A stretch of 64,000 nt of DNA from a bacterium (GTDB lineage Bacteria; Verrucomicrobiota; Kiritimatiellia; CAIKKV01; CAIYGI01), in the NCBI GenBank assembly GCA_025360745.1, contig JANYBP010000063.1, positions 1-64,000 on the forward strand. The letters are read 5' to 3'. The first letter of the stretch is position 1, and each line of letters opens with the position of its first letter. The notes under the pieces were generated by a model that searched no databases, was not told where the DNA came from, and saw only the letters and a list, made by a program, of their open reading frames with translations. A program made the translations under genes and the position numbers. Of the stretch, positions 24,579-33,421 are shown piece by piece.

Positions 24579-26404
24579 GGCAGTTCCTTCACGCGCTTGA
24601 GCGCAAGTTGATGGGCGGCGGTGTAATGCCGCCCCAGGCTTCCCCAGTCGAAATGTTCGGCGCAACTCTCCGCGCGGTTGCGCAGGGCAATGCGGTCGCG
24701 GCGGCCCATCGACAGGAAGTCGAAGAGCCGGTCGGAGAGTTGATTGACGGCGGCATCGTAGGCGGTGTAACGGCGGCGGATGACATAGAGGCCGTTTTGT
24801 TCGTGGTCCGGCATGTTGCGCAGCAGATAGGTGCCGAAGCCCGAAAGGTCGCTGGTCACGGAAGGCAGTCCCAACGCCGTGCATTCCAGCGGGGCGTAAC
24901 CCCAGGGCTCGTAGGCGCTCGGGAAGATGCCGATGTGGCAACCGCGCACAAACTGATCGTAATCGAGCGCGAAAAGCGGGTCGTTGGCGGAGACGAATTC
25001 GGGATGGTAAACGACCTTGACCGGATCGTCAGCCGCGTTGAAGAGATGCGTGCTCCGCAACTGGTTCAGAATCTCGTCGTGGCCCTCGTCCTCCAGGTCG
25101 TGCGTGACGATGGTCGGCAGTTTGTTGGAGTGCCAGGCATGGATCATGCGGCGCAGCCGCAGTTTCCAGTAATCGTCCACCAGATCGTCGTAGCGCGGGG
25201 TCTGGCCCATGGCGGTGGAGGTGAAGAGGCGGTCGCCCAACTGCAGTTTGATGGCCTCGCAGTTGTCGCGCATTTCGCCCATCATGGCGCGCCGGTGCAG
25301 CGCCTCGGTGTTCAGCGAGCGAATGGGACGCTTGGTGACGATGAAAAAGACCACCGTGCGGTTGATGTGCGCCTGCTTCATCCGCCAGTTCAGGCGCGCC
25401 ATGGCCTCGATGGTCATGTCGAAGCCCTTGTTGCGGTACTCGTAACGGCCGGAGATGAAGCAGTAAATCGTGCGGTCGAGATCGAACGAGTAGCTGGGAA
25501 AGAAGTGCGCGATCACGAACTGGTTGATCGCCTCCTTGTACTGCCGGTGCAGGTTCTGGAATTCGTGCAGGGCCACGAAGCGTTCGATGTTCAAGCCGTT
25601 GGGCAGCAGGATGTCCGGCGCCCGTCCCAGCAGATGCTCGCACTCGCAGGCGGTGATGTCGCTCACGGTGGTGAAAACATGGGCGCCATGCGCGGCGGCG
25701 CGTTCCAGCGAGACCTGGGTTTCGATGTTGAAACGGCGGGCGTTGGACATCCAGTCCACGAACGGCACATGGTCGTAGAACCACGGGTCGTGCATCGCCA
25801 GATAGCGTCCCAGCAGGGTGGCGTGGGTGGTGAAGACGATCGCCAGGGGCAGATTGTCGCGGCGCAGTTCGGGGATGCAGGTGGCGGCCATCCATTCGTG
25901 GAAGTGGGCGATCGCGGTTACGCCGGGCGCCATCAGGTCGACCAGCGTGCGAAAAATTTGTTCGACACCGTAGCCGAAGGCTTGCACCAGTTTGAGCAGT
26001 TCATCCGCCGCCACGGTGGCGATGTGGTGGTGATCCCAGAGGCGGTAGGCGATTTCGTTCAGGCGGTACAGCAGCGTCCGCGGATCGATCAGCAGGCAGC
26101 GCGGACGCCCGGTGATCAGCCAGCGTCCATGATGAACCTCGATGCCCTGCTCGTGCAGCCGCCGGACGATGGCGGCGAAGGGGCCATCGGGTGGGCACTC
26201 CTCGAATTCGGCGGGAGTGGTTTCCGGCATGTAGGGACCGATCAGGCAGTAACGGTCGCCCCAGTTGCGGACGGCAAACGGCGTCTTGGAACGCAGCACC
26301 GTGTAGATGCCGCCCACCTGTTGACAGGTCTCCCAGGCCACTTCGAAGAGCATCGGCTCCGCGAAGCGTTCCCCGTCCGTTTTTTTTTGCGCACGGTCGC
26401 TCAC
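24575..26404 (-). CDS. Glycogen synthase, GT3 (animal/fungal GYS-like) type
   Basis: A 609-residue transferase of family GT3, the animal and fungal glycogen synthase type that uses UDP-glucose, rather than the bacterial GlgA (GT5). The N-terminal LFEVAWETCQQVGGIYTVLRSKTP and the later SGRYEYRNKGFDM, RRMIHAWHSNKLPTIVTHDL and PSAYEPWGYAPLECTALGLPSVTSDLSGFG (the EX7E region) are GT3 landmarks. The GTG start at 26404 overlaps the preceding stop. It sits between an LpxC-like and an ExbD-like gene, an unusual setting for a glucan synthase. Confidence 0.9.
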   Translation of the reverse strand: MSDRAQKKTDGERFAEPMLFEVAWETCQQVGGIYTVLRSKTPFAVRNWGDRYCLIGPYMPETTPAEFEECPPDGPFAAIVRRLHEQGIEVHHGRWLITGRPRCLLIDPRTLLYRLNEIAYRLWDHHHIATVAADELLKLVQAFGYGVEQIFRTLVDLMAPGVTAIAHFHEWMAATCIPELRRDNLPLAIVFTTHATLLGRYLAMHDPWFYDHVPFVDWMSNARRFNIETQVSLERAAAHGAHVFTTVSDITACECEHLLGRAPDILLPNGLNIERFVALHEFQNLHRQYKEAINQFVIAHFFPSYSFDLDRTIYCFISGRYEYRNKGFDMTIEAMARLNWRMKQAHINRTVVFFIVTKRPIRSLNTEALHRRAMMGEMRDNCEAIKLQLGDRLFTSTAMGQTPRYDDLVDDYWKLRLRRMIHAWHSNKLPTIVTHDLEDEGHDEILNQLRSTHLFNAADDPVKVVYHPEFVSANDPLFALDYDQFVRGCHIGIFPSAYEPWGYAPLECTALGLPSVTSDLSGFGTYLLRNMPDHEQNGLYVIRRRYTAYDAAVNQLSDRLFDFLSMGRRDRIALRNRAESCAEHFDWGSLGRHYTAAHQLALKRVKELP

Positions 26405-27444
26405 GGTGTGGTCCGGTTCGATTCGGTCGGATGGAAGGGAATCAGCAGGTCATGCCAGTCGAGGCGCCGCACGAGATTCACGTCCAGAGAATGCCCCGAC
26501 TTGTAGGACCAGACCTCGCCGACGAAGCGCCCGCCGTCGATCAGCGCGATGGCGGCCAGCAGGTCGAGAATCGTGCGGTGCCAGACCGCTTCCAGGGGCT
26601 TGCCGTTGTGTTCCATGCGCGGCTGGTTGACGTAGCCATGGCGGCCGGCGATCAATATGTTCTTGTTTGTGTAGCCCATGTTGCGGGTATCGGCGAATAA
26701 AGTGCCGACGCTGCGCGCCAGCAGCATCTGCAGGCAGGTGCAGTTGGTCCGGGCCGGCGCGCCGTAACGGGCGGTTTCCGGTGTCAGCCGGACGCGCAGC
26801 CGTTGTTGGCGGATCGCCGTCTGAAAATCCACCGCCACATCCAGGTCCAGGGTGGCGCGCGCGGCGGTGCAGGGGCGCACGATCAAAAAACTGCCGCGGG
26901 GACCGGCAATCGAGACCGGCTGGCGCACGGTGACATAGGCGGCCGGCTGGTCGAGCATTTGCAGCCCCGCCCGGTCGAAGGCCTCAACCAGATCGAGACT
27001 GCCGCGGTCGAAAAGGGGCGGATCGCCGGAATTCATGCGAATCATCAGATTGTCGATGGACAGGCCGCGTTTGAGCGCCACGATGTGTTCGACCATGCGC
27101 ATGTAGTTGTGCGGGGAGCCGCTGCAAAGCACGATGTTGCGCTGGGTGGTCCAGACATTGGCCGCGGTAACGCGGATGGGCAGGGATTCGGGCAGGTCGG
27201 TGCGGTCGAACCACCAGCCTTCCTTGGTCGTCGGTTCGAAATAGAGTGTGCGCTGGGCGCGCCGGAAATAGGTGCCGGGTCCGGTGACGTTGACGGCGGC
27301 GCCGATGGTCGTGCGCCGGTCCGGTTCCGATGTTTGCGCGGGCATCCATTCCCAATCCACCGGCTGGTTTTGGAACCGTTGCAGGGCGGAGTCCAATTGC
27401 GCGGCATCGCCCTGTAACACTCGTCCGTAGATGGCATGGTCCAT
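26401..27444 (-). CDS. LpxC-like deacetylase paralogue with an altered zinc site
   Basis: 347 residues with the duplicated LpxC fold. TTIGAAVNVTGPG and MVEHIVALKRGLSIDNLMI (Glu119-His120, the LpxC base and first zinc ligand) are present, as is YKSGHSLD (His318, catalytic His). The third motif should be HKxxD; here it reads WHRTILDLLAAI, so His289 stands one residue further from Asp294 and the usual ligand position is Arg; the conserved GD that follows is replaced by AA. True LpxC deacetylates UDP-acyl-GlcNAc in lipid A synthesis. The position ahead of GT3 glycogen synthase suggests a different sugar substrate or a non-catalytic protein. The ATG at 27444 is chosen over an upstream frame start. 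Confidence 0.7.
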   Translation of the reverse strand: MDHAIYGRVLQGDAAQLDSALQRFQNQPVDWEWMPAQTSEPDRRTTIGAAVNVTGPGTYFRRAQRTLYFEPTTKEGWWFDRTDLPESLPIRVTAANVWTTQRNIVLCSGSPHNYMRMVEHIVALKRGLSIDNLMIRMNSGDPPLFDRGSLDLVEAFDRAGLQMLDQPAAYVTVRQPVSIAGPRGSFLIVRPCTAARATLDLDVAVDFQTAIRQQRLRVRLTPETARYGAPARTNCTCLQMLLARSVGTLFADTRNMGYTNKNILIAGRHGYVNQPRMEHNGKPLEAVWHRTILDLLAAIALIDGGRFVGEVWSYKSGHSLDVNLVRRLDWHDLLIPFHPTESNRTTP

Positions 27445-27652
27445 GGTTGTTCGACGCCGGGAGAAAAGAACCGTTCGTCGGCCACATATGTAGGCGGAAT
27501 GTGGTGTATCCGTCAAGGGCCGACTGAACTTTCCTGGAAGCAACGGATTGACACCTTTTTAGACTTATGCTCTTCTTCGCAAGCAAGGAGCGACATCGAA
27601 GCACGGGTATCGGCGGCAAATCGGCCGGTTTCGGCGCTTGATTCGAATAATT

Positions 27653-28000
27653 ATGAGCTTATCCAAAATGATCGAGCGAGTGCGGAATAAAATGATCCTG
27701 CTCTGGGGTACCCCGCGCCGTCTCTTCTGGAACGTCTGCCGTCCCGGCTATGTGCGCGCCAGCCTGGCCATGCGTTCGGGCGAGTGCCGGCGCTGCGGGG
27801 CCTGCTGCCGGTTATTCGTGCGCTGCATCCACTTTTTCGAGGACAACGGACTGCCGGCCTGTAGACTCTATAAACACCGCCCGCCGAATTGCAGCAACTT
27901 CCCGATCGATCCCCGGGACATCGCCGATCGCGACCTGATCGCGCCGGACAGCCCCTGCGGCTACTCCTGGCCGCAAACCGGGCCTGGGGCGAATAAGTAA
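27653..28000 (+). CDS. YkgJ-type CxxCxxxCC zinc/iron-chelating domain protein
   Basis: About 115 residues. CRRCGACCRLFVRC carries the CxxCGxCC signature of the YkgJ/PF03692 family of small metal-binding proteins, followed by CRLYKHRPPNCSNFP with two further cysteines; these probably bind an iron-sulfur cluster or zinc. The N-terminus (MSLSKMIERVRNKMILLWG) is a short amphipathic region. Divergent from the LpxC-like gene. Starts at 27653 or 27668 are possible. Function unknown, as for most of the family. Confidence 0.75.
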   Translation: MSLSKMIERVRNKMILLWGTPRRLFWNVCRPGYVRASLAMRSGECRRCGACCRLFVRCIHFFEDNGLPACRLYKHRPPNCSNFPIDPRDIADRDLIAPDSPCGYSWPQTGPGANK

Positions 28001-28259
28001 CCGTCAGGGCAGGCTTCTCGTTCGCAGTCCTGCAATGCTTCGCAAAATTGCGGCGTAGCGCCGGATTTGAAGAAGGTTTCGCCCGCTGAAACGATGCCGG
28101 TTCATCCGAAATATTCGAAATACCACCACCACTGTGTGGTCCTTGAGGCTTGGAGGCGATTTGGCATCGCATATGCTATTAATATTCTCGACCTGAGGTT
28201 GGAAGCGCTAAAGGATGGCTTGATGAGCCAATAAATCCCAGCTTCTGACCGAGCGGCGG
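28001..28259. other. Intergenic interval before a terminator
   Basis: About 260 bases with no convincing ORF. The right part (about 28190-28259) leads directly into the GC-rich terminator hairpin and could be the end of a small plus-strand RNA, but no known RNA family is recognised. Confidence 0.4.
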
Positions 28260-28283
28260 GAGCCCGATCCTCGGATCGGGCTC
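28260..28283 (+). terminator. Strong hairpin, likely rho-independent terminator
   Basis: A perfect 11-bp stem (GAGCCCGATCC with GGATCGGGCTC) and a two-base loop, followed on the plus strand by TTCCATTTAT. The reverse strand lacks a U-run, so it fits plus-strand transcription, though it is also just downstream of purC on the minus strand. Confidence 0.65.
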
Positions 28284-28289
28284 TTCCAT

Positions 28290-29255
28290 TTATAACGTTA
28301 AGCCCGCTTTCCGCAGGGTTTTGGGGATGCGGGTGGCGGCCGGTTCCGCGGGCGGTGCGAAGCTCTGGCCGGTCAGCGACTCAAAAGCTTGAATGTAGCG
28401 CCGTGCGGCCTCGATGCGAATCTCGTCGGGCAGCGCCGGCGGGGCGCCGTCGCCGCGGAATCCCTGCGACACCAACCATTCGCGAACGTATTCCTTGTCC
28501 AGTTTGCGTTGTTCCTGGCCGGCGGCGAAGCGTTCGGCATAGGTGTCGCTGAACCAGTAGCGCGAGGAGTCGGGGGTATGGATTTCGTCCGAGATCACCA
28601 GGCGGCCGTCGAGACGTCCGATCTCGTACTTGGTGTCCACCAGGATCAGTCCCTGCCCGGCGGCGTGGCTGACGCCGGCCTCGAAGAGACGGAAGCAGAT
28701 GGCGGCGGCTTCGTCGAAGGTGGCGGCGTCAATCAGCCCCTCGGCGATGGCCTCGTCGCGTCCGATCGGGCGGTCATGCACCTCGTGCTTGGTGGTCGGC
28801 GTCAGGATGGGCAGCGCCAGCCGCTGGTCTTTTTTAAGCCCCTCGGGCAGGCGATGGCCGCAGAAATCGCGCACGCCGCGTTCGTAGTTGAACCAGGCCG
28901 AGGTCTTGGTGACGCCGGTGATGTAGCCGCGTACGATGAATTCCAGGGGCAATTGTTCGCACTCGCGGACCGCCATCACGTTGGGGTCGGGGACGCTGAT
29001 GACGTGGTTGGGAACGATCGCGCGCGTTTTTTCGAACCAGAAGGCGGCCAACTGGTTCAGAACCTGACCCTTGAACGGAATCGTGCCGAGGATCACATCG
29101 AAGGCCGATATGCGGTCGGTCGTGACCAGCAGGCGCCGCCCCGGCTGAAGGTAGCTGTCGCGCACTTTTCCGGGACGCCGTTCGCCCAGGCCGGTGAAGG
29201 AGGTCGTGTCGAGGGTGTTTGGCAGTTCTTCACGCAGTCGCCTGGAGTCGATCAT
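28290..29255 (-). CDS. purC: Phosphoribosylaminoimidazole-succinocarboxamide synthase
   Basis: A 321-residue SAICAR synthetase of purine synthesis, joining CAIR and aspartate with ATP. Family motifs: GKVRDSY, LLVTTDRISAFDVIL (ATP loop), VRGYITGVTKTSAW, LPILTPTTKHEVHDRPI, LILVDTKYEIG and DEIHTPDSSRYW. Length matches the long PurC type (about 300). The ATG at 29255 has AAAGGA 8 bases upstream; the ATG at 29264 overlaps that site. The preceding gene's stop lies inside purC, giving a 26-base overlap. Confidence 0.94.
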   Translation of the reverse strand: MIDSRRLREELPNTLDTTSFTGLGERRPGKVRDSYLQPGRRLLVTTDRISAFDVILGTIPFKGQVLNQLAAFWFEKTRAIVPNHVISVPDPNVMAVRECEQLPLEFIVRGYITGVTKTSAWFNYERGVRDFCGHRLPEGLKKDQRLALPILTPTTKHEVHDRPIGRDEAIAEGLIDAATFDEAAAICFRLFEAGVSHAAGQGLILVDTKYEIGRLDGRLVISDEIHTPDSSRYWFSDTYAERFAAGQEQRKLDKEYVREWLVSQGFRGDGAPPALPDEIRIEAARRYIQAFESLTGQSFAPPAEPAATRIPKTLRKAGLTL

Positions 29256-29901
29256 GTTTGGCATCCTTTGCTTTCGAATGACGGCCGGTGTGGACGGGAT
29301 CGAGAACCACGCAAGTGACGGGGCGCGCGCCGTCGGCGGCCGCGGCCTGGGCGATAAAGATGCGGATGTCGCGCGCCAGGCGGTCCGTTTCGCGGCGCGT
29401 GGCCCGCGGTCCAAGCAACATTTCCACCGTGACGCGCAGATGGCGCAGGCCGAGAACAAGCGGGGCGCCGTTGTTGGGCCAGATGGAGGCAAGGTGGCGC
29501 AGCGTGGTGCGCAGCAGGACCAGGAAGGGCAGTTCGTAGCGATCGGCGGGCTTGCTCGCGAGCGGCGCGAGATCTAGCGTCCAGACCGTGCCGCCCGCCG
29601 CGAAGGCCCAGACCGAGGAGCGCACCAGCCCGCTGCCGACCAGCGCCATGCGGCGGGCGCAGAGGGGATGGCCGACGGCCTGTAGCGCCTGGGCGGTGAG
29701 CAGGCTGAGTTCTTCGCGCGCCGGAGGGCGGGTGGCGGAGGCGCGGCGATGGTCGTGCAGCCAGGCGGCGACGCTGTGGACGATTTCCTCGATCGGCGCG
29801 TCGTGCGAGAGCGCGGCATCCAGTCCGCGCGACAGCGCTTCGCGGACGGGCGGCTCCAGCGTTTCCGCTGTTGCCGCCGGCTGTGTGGCATTCCAGATCA
29901 T
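29230..29901 (-). CDS. Unknown protein between nrdR and purC
   Basis: A 223-residue, Ala/Arg/Leu-rich predicted soluble protein without signal peptide. The first 60 residues are helical (VREALSRGLDAALSH, then DAPIEEIVHSVAAWLHDHR); the middle has RRMALVGSGLVRSSVWAFAAGGTVWTLDL and a long Leu-rich helix region LVLLRTTLRHL. No motif is recognised. Its start overlaps the nrdR stop (ATGA) and its stop runs into purC, so it is translated as part of that operon. Frame use and the overlap support a real gene. Confidence 0.65.
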   Translation of the reverse strand: MIWNATQPAATAETLEPPVREALSRGLDAALSHDAPIEEIVHSVAAWLHDHRRASATRPPAREELSLLTAQALQAVGHPLCARRMALVGSGLVRSSVWAFAAGGTVWTLDLAPLASKPADRYELPFLVLLRTTLRHLASIWPNNGAPLVLGLRHLRVTVEMLLGPRATRRETDRLARDIRIFIAQAAAADGARPVTCVVLDPVHTGRHSKAKDAKHDRLQATA

Positions 29902-30353
29902 ACGCGGCTCACCAGCCCGCGGATGGCGTTGATGAACTGATTCACATCCTTGAAACGGCGGTAGACCGAGGCGAAGCGCACATAGGCGACTTCGTCCAGG
30001 TTCTCAAGGCTCGCCATGACCTTCTCGCCGATCTTTTCGCTCGGCACCTCGAGCTCGAATTCGTTCTCGATTTCGGCCACCAGGTTGTCCACGAAGGTCT
30101 CGATCTGCTGGGCGCTGACGGGGCGTTTTTCGCAGGCGCGCTGCACGCCGCTGACCAGCTTGTCGCGCTCGAAGGCTTCCCGGCGTCCGTCGCGCTTGAT
30201 CACGTTCAAGCGGGCGCGCACAACCTCTTCGCGGGTGGTAAAACGATGGTTGCAATCCAGACAGGCGCGGCGGCGACGGATCAAATCCCCGCTCCGCGAA
30301 GTGCGGCTGTCGAGAACTTTATCTTCCAAGTGACCGCAACGGGGGCAACGCAT
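29898..30353 (-). CDS. nrdR: Transcriptional repressor NrdR
   Basis: A 151-residue regulator with an N-terminal zinc ribbon (CPRCGHLEDKVLDSR ... RRRACLDCNHRF; four Cys) and a C-terminal ATP-cone (VVRARLNVIKRDGRREAFER, DKLVSGVQRACEKRPVS). It represses ribonucleotide reductase genes in response to ATP/dATP. Length and motifs match the family. It starts 19 bases after trpB2 and overlaps the next gene; no nrd genes are in the window. Confidence 0.96.
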   Translation of the reverse strand: MRCPRCGHLEDKVLDSRTSRSGDLIRRRRACLDCNHRFTTREEVVRARLNVIKRDGRREAFERDKLVSGVQRACEKRPVSAQQIETFVDNLVAEIENEFELEVPSEKIGEKVMASLENLDEVAYVRFASVYRRFKDVNQFINAIRGLVSRV

Positions 30354-30372
30354 GCGTTATTCCTGTGGGCCT

Positions 30373-31761
30373 TTACCCCAGCGCCGGGGGTTTGGGCAGG
30401 TCGGCGATGCTGGCCAGGGATTCCTGCAGATCCTGCTCGGGCAGCACGTAGTCGCTCAATTTCCCCTGCAGGTAGTCGTCGTAGCCCTTGAGATCCATCA
30501 TTCCATGGCCCGACCAGTTCAAAAGAATGGTGCGTTCCTTGCCCTCTTCCTTCGCGCGATTGGCCTCCTGAATGGCCACCGCGATGGCGTGCGCTGTCTC
30601 GGGCGCCGGAATATAGCCTTCCGTGTGCGCCCAGAGCAGCGCGGCGCGGTAGCACTCCAACTGTTGCACGGCGCGGGCCTCGATCAGGTTTTCGCGCAGC
30701 AGGTGGCTGACCAGCGGCGCCATGCCGTGGTAGCGCAGACCGCCGGCGTGAATCGGTTTGGGCACGAAGGCGTGGCCCAGGCTGTACATCGGCAGCAACG
30801 GCGTCATCATCGCCACGTCGCCCGAATCGTAGACGAATTTGCCGCGGGTCATCTTCGGGCAGGCCGCCGGTTCGACGGCGATGACACGGAGCTGATTGCG
30901 TCCGGCCATCTTGTCGGAGACGAAGGGGAAGGCGATGCCGGCGAAGTTCGAGCCGCCTCCGGCGCAGCCGATCACCACGTCGGGATAGGCGCCGAGTTTG
31001 GCCATCTGCTTCTTGGCTTCGAGTCCGATGATCGTCTGGTGCAGGCAGACGTGATTGAGCACGCTGCCCAACGAGTATCTGGTGTTCTTGGAGTGCACCG
31101 TGTCCTCGATCGCTTCGCTGATGGCGATTCCCAGACTGCCCGGGGTGTTGGGATCCTCGGCCAGGATGCGGCGTCCGGTCGCGGTGCGGTCGCTCGGGCT
31201 GGGCAGGCACTCGGCGCCCCAGGTCTGCATCATGATCTTGCGGAAGGGCTTCTGGTCGAAACTGATGCGCACCATGTAAACGGTGCATTCCAGTCCGATC
31301 ATCTTGCAGGCCATCGCGAGTGCCGAACCCCACTGGCCGGCGCCGGTTTCGGTCGCCAGCCGTTTGATACCGAACTTTTTGTTGTAGTAAGCCTGCGGTA
31401 TGGCCGTGTTGGGCTTGTGGCTGCCGGGGGGCGAAAAGCCCTCGTTTTTGTAATAGATTTTGGCCGGCGTCTTGAGCGCCTGCTCCAGGCGGTAGGCCCG
31501 CATCAGCGGCGCTGGACGCCATTGCCAGAGCATCTGCAGCACCTCGTCGGGAATATCGATCCAGCGCTGGGTGCTCATTTCCTGCTCGATCAGGTTCATC
31601 GGGAAAACCGGCGCCAGCTGCTCGGGCGTCAAAGGCTTGCCGTCAGGTCCGACCGGCGGAGGCATGGGGTGGGCGAAATCGGCGGCGATGTTGTACCACT
31701 GACGAGGCATCTCGTCCTCGTTCAGGAAAACTTTGATGTTTTGCACTTTATTGACTCCCAT
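30373..31761 (-). CDS. trpB: Tryptophan synthase beta-like protein, TrpB2 type
   Basis: A 462-residue PLP enzyme of the longer TrpB2 class. The PLP lysine is K116 in [26 protein letters not shown] binds the PLP phosphate, and [14 protein letters not shown] and [24 protein letters not shown] are family blocks. It condenses indole and serine; TrpB2 often works without a dedicated TrpA. The start ATG 31761 fits the family; frame upstream is repeat-adjacent DNA. It is the first gene of trpB-nrdR-unknown-purC. Confidence 0.92.
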   Translation of the reverse strand: MGVNKVQNIKVFLNEDEMPRQWYNIAADFAHPMPPPVGPDGKPLTPEQLAPVFPMNLIEQEMSTQRWIDIPDEVLQMLWQWRPAPLMRAYRLEQALKTPAKIYYKNEGFSPPGSHKPNTAIPQAYYNKKFGIKRLATETGAGQWGSALAMACKMIGLECTVYMVRISFDQKPFRKIMMQTWGAECLPSPSDRTATGRRILAEDPNTPGSLGIAISEAIEDTVHSKNTRYSLGSVLNHVCLHQTIIGLEAKKQMAKLGAYPDVVIGCAGGGSNFAGIAFPFVSDKMAGRNQLRVIAVEPAACPKMTRGKFVYDSGDVAMMTPLLPMYSLGHAFVPKPIHAGGLRYHGMAPLVSHLLRENLIEARAVQQLECYRAALLWAHTEGYIPAPETAHAIAVAIQEANRAKEEGKERTILLNWSGHGMMDLKGYDDYLQGKLSDYVLPEQDLQESLASIADLPKPPALG

Positions 31762-31826
31762 TTTCGCAGGCAAGGATAGCTGGAACTTACTCCACGCCGT
31801 TTCTCTGCGCAAGAGCAAATTACTGG

Positions 31827-31963
31827 TAATGGGTCAGTGACATAGTGGAGGTGGACTAAAGACCGGCTAAAGCCGGTACACCAAACGGCATTACTTATTA
31901 TTGTTATTCCCGCGTTTGGTGTACCGCCTTCAGGCGGTCCCACCGCGTAACTGACCCATTACA
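31827..31963. repeat. Nested inverted repeat (BIME-like) of 137 bp
   Basis: Outer arms GTAATGGGTCAGT (31827) and ACTGACCCATTAC (31951) are perfect reverse complements. Inside, GGTACACCAAACG and CGTTTGGTGTACC face each other, and each is joined to its own hairpin (ACCGGCT with AGCCGGT; ACCGCC with GGCGGT). It lies between the divergent trpB and TldE-like genes and could be a REP/BIME or a non-autonomous element. Confidence 0.85.
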
Positions 31964-32027
31964 ATTACTGTTGGCTTTGCCAGCCGCGGGGAATAGCGTA
32001 AAGTATGCGGCCAGCGAGGTTAACATT

Positions 32028-33410
32028 ATGGCTTGCGAGATACAGGATATTCGACGCGCGCTGGCGGAAGTGGCGGCGCAACCGGGGAGCGGACTCTTCG
32101 GCTGGACGCTGACCACCGAGACCGCCGTTTCCCATCAGGCGCTGATGATCGGCGGCGAGGGCAATGTCCTGACCGTCTTTCAGACCCGGCAAGTCACGGA
32201 CGACCGCGCCACGCTGCGGGTCTTCACGCGGCAGGGCGCGCCCGTGCGCCAGGGCGTGGCGGTGGTGACGCTCGATCCCATGGCCGATCTGACCGCCCAG
32301 ATCGCCGCCGCCTGCGCGGCCGCCCGCGGCGTGGACAATCCGCCCTGGGAACTGCCGGCGGCGCCGCCCGCGGGTTATCCCGATGTGGCGACGGCCGATC
32401 CGGCCATCGCCGCCGATCCCGGCGCCGAGCACGCCCGGCTGATCGCCTGCGCCCGCCGCGAAGCCGCCCGGCTGGGCGTGGCGCAGATCAACAGCGCCGA
32501 GGCCTATGTCAGCTTCCGCCGGCAAAGGCTCGAAAGCTCCAGCGGCATCTCCACCGGGCGCGCGCTCTCGGAGGTTTATTTCGAACTCGCGGCCGAACGC
32601 CTGCCCGGGCCGAATGTCCAGGAGGTCAGTCCGCTGGTCGAGGCCACCAATGTGGACGGACTCGATCTGTCGACCTTTTTCGCTCGCGTCGCCGAGCAAG
32701 CCGGCGCCCTGACCGGCGCCGAATTGCCGCCGACCAGCCGCCAGGCGACCATCGTAATCGGCCCCGAGGCGATCACGGCGCTGCTTTACGAACTGCGCGG
32801 CCAACTGCAGGCCGACGCCGAGTACGAGCGCGGTCCGCATCTGCTGCCCGGCGACAGTGTGGCCGACGGGCCGCTCGCCACGGCCGGCGAGGCGCTCACG
32901 CTTGCGCTGGATCCCTTCCTGCCCGCCATGGCGGAAAGCACGCCCTATACGGGCGAGGGACTGCCCGCCGAACGGAGCCTCGTGATCGAGGACGGGGTGG
33001 TGCGCAGACAGTTGGTCAACGCCCGCATGGGCCAGTATCTGGGCCGCCCCGCCAACGGCATCTGCGGCAACATGCTCGTCGCGCCGGGACGCGGCGACAG
33101 GGCGGATTGGTTCGCGACGCTGCCGGATGTGCTGGAAATCCGCACCTTTTCGTCGCTCTTGATCAATCCCCGCACCCTCACCTGGAGCAGCGAAATCAAA
33201 CTTGGCCGCCGCCATCGCGCCGGACAGCCGCCGGTCACGATCAAGGGCGGCGTGGTCTCCGGCAGTCTGCGGCAAAATCTGCGCGATTGCGCCTTCAGCA
33301 ACCGCAGGATCGTGCGCAACGACCTGCCTGACGGATGGAAACCCGCCCGCGGTTACGATGGCCCCGACGCCATGCTGATCCGCTCCGGCATCCAAGTGGC
33401 CGGCGCCTGA
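32028..33410 (+). CDS. TldE/PmbA-like protein of the TldD/TldE metalloprotease pair
   Basis: 460 residues. The C-terminal half shows VQEVSPLVEATNVDGLDL and VVRRQLVNARMGQYLGRPANGICGNMLVAPG, which are close to the non-catalytic TldE (PmbA) subunit; there is no HExxxH. The N-terminal half has the modulator domain. TldD/TldE form a heterodimeric protease that degrades unfolded leaders such as that of microcin B17. GAGG precedes the ATG by 8 bases. The TldD partner follows after 11 bases. Confidence 0.82.
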   Translation: MACEIQDIRRALAEVAAQPGSGLFGWTLTTETAVSHQALMIGGEGNVLTVFQTRQVTDDRATLRVFTRQGAPVRQGVAVVTLDPMADLTAQIAAACAAARGVDNPPWELPAAPPAGYPDVATADPAIAADPGAEHARLIACARREAARLGVAQINSAEAYVSFRRQRLESSSGISTGRALSEVYFELAAERLPGPNVQEVSPLVEATNVDGLDLSTFFARVAEQAGALTGAELPPTSRQATIVIGPEAITALLYELRGQLQADAEYERGPHLLPGDSVADGPLATAGEALTLALDPFLPAMAESTPYTGEGLPAERSLVIEDGVVRRQLVNARMGQYLGRPANGICGNMLVAPGRGDRADWFATLPDVLEIRTFSSLLINPRTLTWSSEIKLGRRHRAGQPPVTIKGGVVSGSLRQNLRDCAFSNRRIVRNDLPDGWKPARGYDGPDAMLIRSGIQVAGA

Positions 33411-33421
33411 GGAATAATCAC

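Noticed and set aside
28260-28283. Terminator of purC on the minus strand
   Set aside because: The hairpin is close to the purC stop but the minus strand has no U-run after it; the plus strand fits better. Rho-independent action on purC cannot be excluded.
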